DNA from: Geodermatophilus obscurus
GTDB lineage: Bacteria; Actinomycetota; Actinomycetes; Mycobacteriales; Geodermatophilaceae
DNA length: 64,000 nucleotides
Assembly: GCF_900143215.1 (NCBI RefSeq)
Contig: NZ_FRDM01000010.1
Coordinates: forward strand, 1 to 64,000
Direction of reading: 5' to 3'
The notes beneath the pieces were generated by a model. The model did not search any database. It saw nothing but the letters and a program-made list of their open reading frames with translations, and had not been told where the DNA came from. The number at the start of each line of letters is the position of its first letter. Position 1 is the stretch's first letter. The position numbers and the translations under genes are program-made. Shown here piece after piece: positions 41,470-49,209 of this stretch.

Positions 41470-42807
41470 TCAGTCGAGCACCGCGTCGCGCCCGCCGGTC
41501 GTCGTCGGAACGGGTGCCCGGCGGCGCGACAGCAGGAGGGCACCGCCCGCCGACAGCAGCATGGCGATGCCGACCAGCCACAGCGCCGGCCGGATGCTGC
41601 CGGTGGCATCCGAGATCCACCCGGTGAGGTAGGGGGCGGCGAACCCGGCGGTGTTGCCCAGCGAGTTGATCAGTGCGATGCCCGCCGCGGCGCCCGCGCC
41701 GGTGAGGATCAGCGGCGGGAAGTGCCAGAACACCGGCAGCGCGCAGCAGATGCCGATCGCGGTCAGGGTGATGACGGCCATGACGGTGAAGGGCGAGTCG
41801 AGGTAGAGCGCCACCGGGATGGTCACCCCACCCAGGGCTGCCGGGACGGCCAGGTGCCAGCGCCGTTCACCGGTCCGGTCGGAGTGCCGGCTCCACAGCA
41901 CCATCGTGACGGCACCGGCCAGGAACGGGACCGCGACGATCGCACCGGTCTCGAAGATCGAGTAGTCGGCGTCGAAGCGTTCCGCGAAGCCGGCCACCAC
42001 GGTCGGCAGGAAGAACGACACCGCGTACAGCCCGTAGACGACGCCGAAGTAGACGAAGCCGAGACCGACCACCCGCGGGTCGGCCATCGCCCGCCACGGC
42101 GAGGCCTCCCGGCCGGGCGTCTCCCCCTCGGCGGTGATGGTGCGGGTCAGCCAGCCGCGCTCCTCGGGGGTGAGCCAGCGGGCGTGCTCGGGCCGGTCGG
42201 TCAGGTAGAACCAGCACACGACGCCGAGCAGCACGGCGGGCAGCCCCTCGACGAGGAACATCACCCGCCAGCCCTCCAGTCCGAACAGCCCGTCGCCGTA
42301 CTGGATGACCGCGCCCGAGAGCGGTGCGCCCAGGGCGGAGGAGAGCGGAACGGCCACGAGGAAGGCCCCGATCAGCTGCACCCGCCGGGCGCGCGGCAGC
42401 CACCAGGTCAGGTAGAGCAGGACCCCGGGGAAGAAACCCGCCTCGGCGATCCCGAGCAGCACCCGCAGCGCGTAGAGCCAGCCCGCCGAGTCGACGAAGG
42501 CCATCGCGCTCGCGGCGACGCCCCAGCTGACCATGATCCGGGCGATCCAGCGGCGGGCCCCGAAGCGGTGCAGCGCCAGGTTGCTCGGCACCTCGAAGAA
42601 CAGGTAGCCGATGAAGAACAACCCCGACGCGAGACCGAACATCGTCTCGGTGAGGCCGAGGTCCTCGCTCATCGTCAGCTTGGCGAAGCCGATGTTGGTG
42701 CGGTCGAGGTAGTTGACGAAGTAGAGGAGCCCGAGGAATGGCACCAGCCGCCAGGCGACCTTGCGCAGCGCGCTCCTCCCGACCGGGTCGGTCTCGGTGT
42801 GGACCAC
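41470..42807 (-). CDS. MFS transporter, anion:cation symporter type
   Basis: This carrier has 445 residues and 12 predicted membrane segments. LYFVNYLDRTNIGFAKL, GLFFIGYLFFEVPSN and RVLLGIAEAGFFPG are typical of the ACS group, which takes up organic acids such as tartrate, glucarate, galactonate or aromatic acids. GTG 42807 follows GGAGGAGCC. It leads the glcD-hydrolase operon and is divergent from the aldehyde dehydrogenase at 42975. It may be a second uptake route for the pathway of the GntP unit. Confidence 0.93.
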   Translation of the reverse strand: MVHTETDPVGRSALRKVAWRLVPFLGLLYFVNYLDRTNIGFAKLTMSEDLGLTETMFGLASGLFFIGYLFFEVPSNLALHRFGARRWIARIMVSWGVAASAMAFVDSAGWLYALRVLLGIAEAGFFPGVLLYLTWWLPRARRVQLIGAFLVAVPLSSALGAPLSGAVIQYGDGLFGLEGWRVMFLVEGLPAVLLGVVCWFYLTDRPEHARWLTPEERGWLTRTITAEGETPGREASPWRAMADPRVVGLGFVYFGVVYGLYAVSFFLPTVVAGFAERFDADYSIFETGAIVAVPFLAGAVTMVLWSRHSDRTGERRWHLAVPAALGGVTIPVALYLDSPFTVMAVITLTAIGICCALPVFWHFPPLILTGAGAAAGIALINSLGNTAGFAAPYLTGWISDATGSIRPALWLVGIAMLLSAGGALLLSRRRAPVPTTTGGRDAVLD

Positions 42808-42974
42808 GGCTCCTCCAGACGACGTCCGTGCGGGACCGCGGCTCACCGTAGAGGCGCGGCCGCGTGCCAGGTCGGTGCGTCGGCACCTCTCCCGGTGGAC
42901 GGACCGGCACTGGCCGGTGGGCGTCGCGTCTCGCAGATTCAGCGGGGACACCGCCCACGTCCCGAGGAGGACGC

Positions 42975-44408
42975 ATGCCCACCCCCTACTGGGTCGCCGG
43001 GGAGCCCCGGACCGGCACCGACGTCGTCGCCGTCCGCTCGCCGTTCGACGGCGCCGAGGCCGGCCGGACGACGCACGCCACCGCCGAGGACGTCGAGGCC
43101 GCGGTGTCGGCCGCTTCCTCCTCCCGCGCCGCCTGCGCCGCGCTGCCCGCCCACGCGCGGGCCGCCGCCCTCGACTCCGTGTCCCGGCGGCTGGCCGAGC
43201 GCAGCGAGGAGGTCGCCGCGCTGATCACCGCCGAGTCCGGCAAGCCGCTCAAGTGGGCGCGCCTGGAGGTGGCGCGCGCGGTGTCGACCTTCCGCTGGGG
43301 CGCGGAGGAGGCGCGGCGCTGGTCGGGCAGCCTGCAGCGGCTGGACACCGACCCCGCGGCCACCGGGCGGATGGCACTGGTGCGGCGCGTTCCGCGCGGC
43401 CCGGTGCTGGGCATCGCGCCGTTCAACTTCCCGCTCAACCTGGTGGCGCACAAGGTCGCGCCGGCGATCGCCGTCGGGGCGCCGATCGTGCTCAAGCCCG
43501 CGCCCGCCACGCCGCTGTCGGCCCTGCTGCTCGGGGAGATCCTGGCCGAGACGGACCTGCCCGCCGGCGCCTGGTCGGTGCTGCCGGTGCCCAACGACGT
43601 CGCCGCGCGGCTGGTGCAGGACCCGCGGCTGCCGGTCGTGTCCTTCACCGGGTCGGTGCCGGTCGGCTGGTCGATCCGCGAGTCGGTGCCGCGCAAGCAC
43701 GTGACCCTCGAGCTCGGCGGCAACGCGGCGGCCGTCGTCGCCCCCGACCAGGACGACGCGGCGCTGGACTGGGCGGCCTCCCGCATCGCCGCCTTCGCGA
43801 TGTACCAGGCCGGGCAGTCCTGCATCGCGGTGCAGCGGGTGCTCGCCCACCGGGACGTCGCGACCGCTCTCACCGAGCGGGTCGTCACGGCCGTGGAGGG
43901 GCTGGTCACCGGCGTCCCGACCGACCCGGCGACCGACGTCGGGCCGCTGATCGACGAGCAGGCCGCCCGGCGGGTGGAGAGCTGGGTCGACGAGGCGGTG
44001 GCCGCGGGCGCGCGCGTGCTCACCGGCGGCACCCGCGACGGCGCCACCTACGCGCCCACGGTGCTCACCGACGTCCCGGCCGACGCGAAGGTGTCCTGCG
44101 AGGAGGTCTTCGGGCCGGTCGTCGTCCTGGACACCGTGGACTCCGTCGACGAGGCGTTCGCGCGGGTCAACGACAGCCGGTTCGGGCTGCAGGCCGGCGT
44201 CTTCACCCGCGACCTGCAGGTGGCCTTCCGCGCGGCGCAGGTGCTCGAGGTCGGGGGAGTGGTGGTCGGCGACGTGCCGAGCTTCCGCGCCGACCAGATG
44301 CCCTACGGCGGGGTGAAGGACTCCGGAACCGGCCGCGAGGGCGTGCACGCGGCGATGGAGGACCTCACCGAGGAGCGCGTCCTCGTGCTCACCGGCATCG
44401 ACGTCTGA
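42975..44408 (+). CDS. Aldehyde dehydrogenase, lactaldehyde/glycolaldehyde type
   Basis: This NAD(P) enzyme has 477 residues from ATG 42975 after GAGGAGG. It has GPVLGIAPFNFPLNLVAHK, the catalytic Glu in VTLELGGNAAA and the catalytic Cys in YQAGQSCIAVQRV. The MPYGGVKDSGTGREGVHAAME end and PFNFPLN core resemble archaeal lactaldehyde dehydrogenase and related non-phosphorylating enzymes. Divergent from the MFS-glcD operon, it may oxidise glycolaldehyde released by the transketolase to glycolate. Succinate semialdehyde is an alternative, given the GABA genes to the right. Confidence 0.9.
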   Translation: MPTPYWVAGEPRTGTDVVAVRSPFDGAEAGRTTHATAEDVEAAVSAASSSRAACAALPAHARAAALDSVSRRLAERSEEVAALITAESGKPLKWARLEVARAVSTFRWGAEEARRWSGSLQRLDTDPAATGRMALVRRVPRGPVLGIAPFNFPLNLVAHKVAPAIAVGAPIVLKPAPATPLSALLLGEILAETDLPAGAWSVLPVPNDVAARLVQDPRLPVVSFTGSVPVGWSIRESVPRKHVTLELGGNAAAVVAPDQDDAALDWAASRIAAFAMYQAGQSCIAVQRVLAHRDVATALTERVVTAVEGLVTGVPTDPATDVGPLIDEQAARRVESWVDEAVAAGARVLTGGTRDGATYAPTVLTDVPADAKVSCEEVFGPVVVLDTVDSVDEAFARVNDSRFGLQAGVFTRDLQVAFRAAQVLEVGGVVVGDVPSFRADQMPYGGVKDSGTGREGVHAAMEDLTEERVLVLTGIDV

Positions 44409-44410
44409 GG

Positions 44411-44466
44411 AAGGACCCCCTCCTCCCCACCGCTCGCAAGCTCGCGGCGAGCCTCTGGAGGGGGCC
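44411..44466 (+). repeat. Dispersed intergenic repeat, copy 5
   Basis: This copy begins AAGGACCCCCTCCTCC and ends TCTGGAGGGGGCC. Outer arms CCCCCTCC/GGAGGGGG and inner arms GCTCGC/GCGAGC both pair. It starts two bases after the aldehyde dehydrogenase stop, as expected for a terminator. It shares the CACCGCTCGCAAGCTCGC core with copy 4. Confidence 0.75.
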
Positions 44467-44544
44467 ATCCCAGGCCGAGGGACCCCCGGCCGACGCTGAG
44501 ACCTCGAGGCGGCCGGGACCCAGCACGGTCGTCCCTCGACCGCT

Positions 44545-44616
44545 GTTGATCATGGGGTTGTTGCCGGCTCGGGCGGCGTGACCGCGGGTGTCGCCTGCAA
44601 CAACCCCATGATCGAC
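44545..44616. terminator. 20-base inverted repeat between convergent aldehyde dehydrogenase genes
   Basis: GTTGATCATGGGGTTGTTGC (44545-44564) and GCAACAACCCCATGATCGAC (44597-44616) are complementary at 19 of 20 bases around a 32-base loop. It is the least GC-rich stretch nearby and sits between two convergent genes, so a two-way terminator or a small non-autonomous element are the main options. Confidence 0.6.
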
Positions 44617-44647
44617 CCGTCCAGGCGCCCTGGCCGGGGAAGGCGCC

Positions 44648-46093
44648 TCAGCTGTCCAGGTTGGCCATGACGTGCTTGACGCGGGTGTAGTCCTCGAACC
44701 CGTACATCGACAGGTCCTTGCCGTAGCCGGAGTGCTTGAAGCCGCCGTGCGGCATCTCGGCGACCAGCGGGATGTGCGTGTTGATCCAGACGCAGCCGAA
44801 GTCCAGCGCCCTGCTCATCCGCATCGCCCGGCCGAAGTCCCTCGTCCAGACGCTGGAGGCCAGCCCGTACGGGACCCCGTTGGCCCAGGCGAGGGCCTGC
44901 TCCTCGTCGGAGAACCGCTGCACGGTGATGACCGGGCCGAAGACCTCGTTCTGCACCATCTCGTCGTCCTGCCGCAGCCCGGCCACGACGGTCGGCTCGA
45001 CGAAGAAGCCGCGGTCGCCCAGCCGGCGGCCGCCGGCGGTGATCTCGGCGTGGTCGGGGGCGCGGTCGAGGAAGCCGGTGACGTGCGCGAGCTGGTTGGC
45101 GTTGTTCACCGGGGGCACGAGCGCGTCCTCGTCGCCGGCGCCGCCCTCGTACGTCGTCCGGGTGTTCCTCGCCTGCTCGGTCAGCGCCGCGACGAAGTCG
45201 TCGTGGATGCCCGGCCCGGCCAGCACCCGGGTGGCGGCGGTGCAGTCCTGCCCGGCGTTGAAGTAGCCGGCGACCGCGATGGCCTCGGCGGCGGCCTCGA
45301 GGTCGGCGTCGTCGAAGACGACGACCGGGGCCTTGCCGCCCAGCTCCAGGTGCACCCGCTTGACGTCGCGTGCGGCCGACTCGGCCACCGCCATGCCGGC
45401 CCGCACCGATCCGGTGATCGAGACCATCTGCGGGGTGCGGTGCTCGACCAGCGCCCGGCCGGTGTCCCGGTCGCCGCAGACGACGTTGAAGACACCCGCC
45501 GGGAGGAACTCCGCGGCCAGCTCGGCCATCCGCAGCGTCGTCGCCGGCGTGGTGTCGCTGGGCTTGAGGACGACGGTGTTGCCGGCCGCGATGGCCGGCG
45601 CGAACTTCCAGACCGCCATCATCATCGGGTAGTTCCACGGCGTCACCTGGCCGATGACCCCGACCGGCTCGCGCCGGCTCCAGGACGTGTGCCCGGCCAG
45701 GTACTCCGCGGCCGCCCTGCCCTCGAGGTTGCGCGCGGCGCCGGCGAAGAACCGGATCTGGTCGACCATCGGCGGGATCTCCTCGCTCGCGGTCAGCCCG
45801 AGCGGCTTGCCGGTGTTGCGGCTCTCCAGCGCCACCAGCTCGTCGGCGTGCGCCTCGATCGCGTCGGCGAGGCGGAGCAGCGCCAGGGATCGCTCCGAGG
45901 GGGTGGCGTCCCGCCAGCCCGGGAAGGCGCCCGCCGCCGCGGTGTAGGCGCGGTCGACGTCCTCGGGCGCCGACACCGGGGCCGAGGCGAACACCTCCCC
46001 GGTCGCCGGGTCGACCAGGTCCATCCGACGGCCGTCGGTGGCGTCGACGTGCTCTCCGCCGACGAAGTTGCGCAGCTCGAGCTTCTCGCTCAC
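44648..46093 (-). CDS. Aldehyde dehydrogenase, gamma-aminobutyraldehyde / succinate-semialdehyde type
   Basis: This is a 481-residue NAD(P) aldehyde dehydrogenase with [35 protein letters not shown] and the catalytic Cys in [13 protein letters not shown]. The C-terminal [18 protein letters not shown] resembles gamma-aminobutyraldehyde dehydrogenases (PatD). It lies downstream of a PucR regulator that is divergent from gabT, so it could instead finish GABA breakdown by oxidising succinate semialdehyde. Position supports both. The GTG at 46093 is the best start by homology. Confidence 0.9.
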   Translation of the reverse strand: MSEKLELRNFVGGEHVDATDGRRMDLVDPATGEVFASAPVSAPEDVDRAYTAAAGAFPGWRDATPSERSLALLRLADAIEAHADELVALESRNTGKPLGLTASEEIPPMVDQIRFFAGAARNLEGRAAAEYLAGHTSWSRREPVGVIGQVTPWNYPMMMAVWKFAPAIAAGNTVVLKPSDTTPATTLRMAELAAEFLPAGVFNVVCGDRDTGRALVEHRTPQMVSITGSVRAGMAVAESAARDVKRVHLELGGKAPVVVFDDADLEAAAEAIAVAGYFNAGQDCTAATRVLAGPGIHDDFVAALTEQARNTRTTYEGGAGDEDALVPPVNNANQLAHVTGFLDRAPDHAEITAGGRRLGDRGFFVEPTVVAGLRQDDEMVQNEVFGPVITVQRFSDEEQALAWANGVPYGLASSVWTRDFGRAMRMSRALDFGCVWINTHIPLVAEMPHGGFKHSGYGKDLSMYGFEDYTRVKHVMANLDS

Positions 46094-46204
46094 CGGGGGT
46101 CCTCTCGTCGTGCATCCCGGAGTCGCCGGGACCGCTGATCCGGTGGCCATCGTCACCGCCGACCGCTGATCTGTCCAGTCTCCCAGATCGGGACGACGGA
46201 TTCC

Positions 46205-47713
46205 TCAGGTCGAGGGTGGGTGCAGGGCGAGCCAGAGCTCGGCGCGCACGCCGGGGGAGTCCAGGTCGCGGCCGATCAGCTCCTCGGCCCGCCGGATCCG
46301 CTTGCGCAGGGTGTGCCGGTGGACGCCCAGGCGGGCCGCGGCCGGCTCCCACTGCCCGTGCGCGGCCAGCCAGACCCGCAGCGACTCGACCAGGTCGCCG
46401 GGGCCGGCCCGGTCGGCGGCGACCAGCGGCGCCAGCGCGGCCTCGGCGAAGGCCGCGGTGGCCCCGGGGTCGAGCAGGGCGGACAGGCCCCGGCCGGCGA
46501 GGTCGGCGAAGGCGGTGACCGGCTGTCCGGCGGCCCGCCCGTGCCCGGCTGCCTGCCGGGCCTGCCGCACGCCGTCGGCCAGCCGGTCCCACGGCACCGG
46601 CGGTGCGGTCCCGATGACGGTGCCGGGCACCCGCTCGGGCAGCACGGTCAGCCGTCCGGGCAGCGGGCCGTCGGCCGGCACCAGGACGACGAGGGTGTCG
46701 TCGAGCTCGGCCGACAGCACCGGCTCGCGGACGTGAGCGGCCGCGTCGGCGGCCACGTCGACGGCCGCGGCCCGCTGCTCGGCGGTGCCCAGCACGGCCA
46801 GCACCAGCACCGGCCCGTCCGGCAGCCGCTCGCCCAGCGCCGCCACCACCGGCCCGGCCGCGGCGCGCTGCCCGGCCAGCAGCAGCTGCAGGATCGCGGC
46901 CCGCAGCGCCGCGGTACCGCTGTCGAGCGCCCGGGACTGCTCCAGCCGCAGCGTGAGCAGCAGCGCCGCCGCGTTGACCACGTGCCGGTCGCCCGCGGGG
47001 AACGGCCCCGGCCGCCCGACGGCGAGGAAGCCGCGCACCCGCGAGCCGGTGCCCAGCGACTGCAGCAGCACCGTCTCGCCGGGCTGGGTGAGCGCCGCCC
47101 CGGCCGGGGGCCGGGCCGTCCGCAGCCGGTCGACCGCCGCGGTGAGGTCGCCGGCGCGTCCCCGGGCGGACGGCGGCGCGGCCTCCAGCGGCGTCCCGGC
47201 GGCGTCGACCAGCAGCGCCCAGCCGCCGAGGTGCCGGGCCAGCCGGTCGACGACGGTGCCCGGGGCGCCGGGGGCGACCGCGGCGCGGGTCAGCTCCCGC
47301 TGCACCGTCGAGGTCCGGGTCACCGCCGCGTACTCCTCGGCGGCCAGTGCGCCGGAGACCGTGCGGGACAGGGCGATGAACGGCGTCTGCCGCGGCACCT
47401 CGAGGACCGCCAGGCCGTGCTCGTCGGCCGCGGCCACCAGCTCGGCGGGCACCTGCGCGTGGCTCAGGCCGGTGCCCAGGCCCAGGCCAACCACGCCGGC
47501 CGCGGCCAACCGGCGGACGTACTCGCCGGTCCCCTCCGGCGCCAGCGCCAGGCCGGTGGTCAGCAGCAGCTCGCCGCCCGCGAGGAACGGCGTGGGGTCG
47601 GCCAGCTCGCTGACGTGCACCCAGGAGACGGCACGGTCGACCGGTGCGCTGCGGGTGTGCAGCGTCAGCTCGAGCGACGCGGTGCCGAGCAGGGTCGCGA
47701 CGGTGACCGGCAC
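46205..47713 (-). CDS. PucR-family transcriptional regulator, probably GABA-responsive
   Basis: This regulator has 502 residues. An N-terminal PucR domain (about 5-125: LADPTPFLAGGELLLTTGLA, VPAELVAAADEHGLAVLEVP) is followed by a GGDEF-like central region and a C-terminal helix-turn-helix (LRVWLAAHGQWEPAAARLGV, HRHTLRKRIRRAEELIGRDL). In Corynebacterium glutamicum a PucR-type protein, GabR, activates the gab genes. Here it is divergent from gabT and upstream of an aldehyde dehydrogenase on its own strand, the same logic. Two direct repeats in the divergent gap are candidate sites. Confidence 0.9.
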   Translation of the reverse strand: MPVTVATLLGTASLELTLHTRSAPVDRAVSWVHVSELADPTPFLAGGELLLTTGLALAPEGTGEYVRRLAAAGVVGLGLGTGLSHAQVPAELVAAADEHGLAVLEVPRQTPFIALSRTVSGALAAEEYAAVTRTSTVQRELTRAAVAPGAPGTVVDRLARHLGGWALLVDAAGTPLEAAPPSARGRAGDLTAAVDRLRTARPPAGAALTQPGETVLLQSLGTGSRVRGFLAVGRPGPFPAGDRHVVNAAALLLTLRLEQSRALDSGTAALRAAILQLLLAGQRAAAGPVVAALGERLPDGPVLVLAVLGTAEQRAAAVDVAADAAAHVREPVLSAELDDTLVVLVPADGPLPGRLTVLPERVPGTVIGTAPPVPWDRLADGVRQARQAAGHGRAAGQPVTAFADLAGRGLSALLDPGATAAFAEAALAPLVAADRAGPGDLVESLRVWLAAHGQWEPAAARLGVHRHTLRKRIRRAEELIGRDLDSPGVRAELWLALHPPST

Positions 47714-47733
47714 GGGGAGGACCTCTCGACGAT

Positions 47734-47813
47734 CTGGACACCCGGACGCCCCGGGGGTGCCGATCCGGACGGTACCGGGGGAGACGCACGCCACGGACCC
47801 TGGACACGAGGAC
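47734..47813. promoter_or_regulatory. Direct repeats, candidate PucR/GabR-like sites
   Basis: CTGGACACCCGGAC (47734-47747) and CTGGACACGAGGAC (47800-47813) match at 12 of 14 bases. They are 66 bases apart in the same orientation, about six helical turns, in the gap between the PucR gene and gabT. PucR-type activators often bind spaced direct repeats. Confidence 0.45.
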
Positions 47814-47831
47814 CTCCCCCGTCGGGGGAGG
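47813..47831 (+). promoter_or_regulatory. Hairpin in the gabT leader
   Basis: CCTCCCCC (47813-47820) and GGGGGAGG (47824-47831) form a perfect 8-bp stem with a three-base loop, ending 22 bases before the gabT start. It could be part of an operator or affect translation or termination. Confidence 0.4.
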
Positions 47832-47853
47832 CAGCCCCCACGAGGAGACCGTG

Positions 47854-49209
47854 ATGACCGACCTGCTCACCGGACCCGGCACCGTCGCCCAGGAGCGGCG
47901 CCTGGTCACCGAGCTGCCCGGCCCGCGCTCGCGCGAGCTGGCCGCCCGCCGTGCCGGGGCGGTCACCTCCGCCGTCGGCAGCGTCCTGCCGGTGTACATC
48001 GAGCGTGGCTCCGGCGGCGTGGTCGTCGACGTCGACGGCAACTCCTTCATCGACCTCGGCTCGGGGATCGCGGTCACCAACGTCGGCCACGCCTCGCCCG
48101 AGGTCGTGGCCGCCGTCCAGGCGCAGGTCGCCGCCTTCACCCACACCTGCTTCATGGTCGGGCCCTACGAGGGCTACGTCGCCGTCGCCGAGGAGCTCAA
48201 CCGGCTGACCCCCGGCGACCACGAGAAGCGCTCGGCGCTGTTCAACACCGGCGCGGAGGCCGTGGAGAACGCGGTCAAGGTGGCCCGGGTCGCCACCGGC
48301 CGCTCGGCCATCGTGGTCTTCGACCACGCCTACCACGGCCGCACCAACCTCACGATGGCGCTGACGGCGAAGAACATGCCGTACAAGCACGGCTTCGGAC
48401 CGTTCGCCGGCGAGGTCCACCGGGTCCCGATGTCCTACCCGTACCGCGACGAGCCGGGGATGACCGGCGAGCAGGCCGCCGCGCGGGCGATCGACCTGAT
48501 CGAGACCCAGATCGGCGCCGCCAACGTGGCCGCGGTGCTCATCGAGCCGATCCAGGGCGAGGGCGGCTTCGTCGTCCCGGCGCCGGGCTTCCTGCCGGCC
48601 CTGACCGACTGGTGCCGCCGCTCGGGCGCGGTGTTCATCGCCGACGAGGTGCAGACCGGCTTCTGCCGCACCGGCGCGTGGTTCGCCTCCGAGCACGAGG
48701 GCGTCGTCCCCGACCTGATCACCACGGCCAAGGGCATCGCCGGCGGCATGCCGCTGGCCGGGGTGACCGGCCGCGCCGAGCTGATGGACGCCGTCCACAC
48801 CGGCGGCCTGGGCGGCACCTACGGCGGCAACCCGGTGGCCTGCGCCGCCGCGCTGGCCACCATCCGTACCATGCGCGAGCACGACCTCAACGCCGCCGCG
48901 CGCGCCATCGAGGCCACCATGCTCCCGCGGCTGCACGCGCTGGCCGAGCGCAGCGGCGTGGTCGGCGACGTCCGCGGCCGCGGCGCGATGCTGGCCGTCG
49001 AGCTGGTCAAGCCGGGCACGACCGAGCCCGACGCCGCGCTGACCAACGCGATCTCCAAGGCCTGCCACGCCGAGGGCGTCATCACGCTGACCGCCGGCAC
49101 GCACAGCAACGTGCTGCGCTTCCTGCCCCCGCTGGTCATCGGGCAGGACCTGCTCACCGAGGGGCTCGACGTCCTCGACGCCGCCTTCGACGCGCACGCC
49201 GGGAAGTGA
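47854..49209 (+). CDS. gabT: 4-aminobutyrate aminotransferase
   Basis: This class III PLP transaminase has 451 residues. It moves the amino group of GABA (or 5-aminovalerate) to 2-oxoglutarate, giving succinate (or glutarate) semialdehyde and glutamate. Features are SGIAVTNVGHASPEVVAAV, NTGAEAVENAVKVAR, FDHAYHGRTNLTMALT, IADEVQTGFCRTG and the PLP lysine in TTAKGIAGGMPLAG. ATG 47854 suits the GAGGAG site better than GTG 47851. It overlaps the glutamate dehydrogenase gene by four bases, a sensible pairing because that enzyme regenerates 2-oxoglutarate. Confidence 0.95.
   Translation: MTDLLTGPGTVAQERRLVTELPGPRSRELAARRAGAVTSAVGSVLPVYIERGSGGVVVDVDGNSFIDLGSGIAVTNVGHASPEVVAAVQAQVAAFTHTCFMVGPYEGYVAVAEELNRLTPGDHEKRSALFNTGAEAVENAVKVARVATGRSAIVVFDHAYHGRTNLTMALTAKNMPYKHGFGPFAGEVHRVPMSYPYRDEPGMTGEQAAARAIDLIETQIGAANVAAVLIEPIQGEGGFVVPAPGFLPALTDWCRRSGAVFIADEVQTGFCRTGAWFASEHEGVVPDLITTAKGIAGGMPLAGVTGRAELMDAVHTGGLGGTYGGNPVACAAALATIRTMREHDLNAAARAIEATMLPRLHALAERSGVVGDVRGRGAMLAVELVKPGTTEPDAALTNAISKACHAEGVITLTAGTHSNVLRFLPPLVIGQDLLTEGLDVLDAAFDAHAGK

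Noticed and set aside
46785-49205. Open frame upstream of the glutamate dehydrogenase that would extend it to nearly 1900 residues
   Set aside because: The extension crosses gabT, the PucR gene and their promoters in the wrong frame, and its translation does not resemble the missing N-terminal domain.
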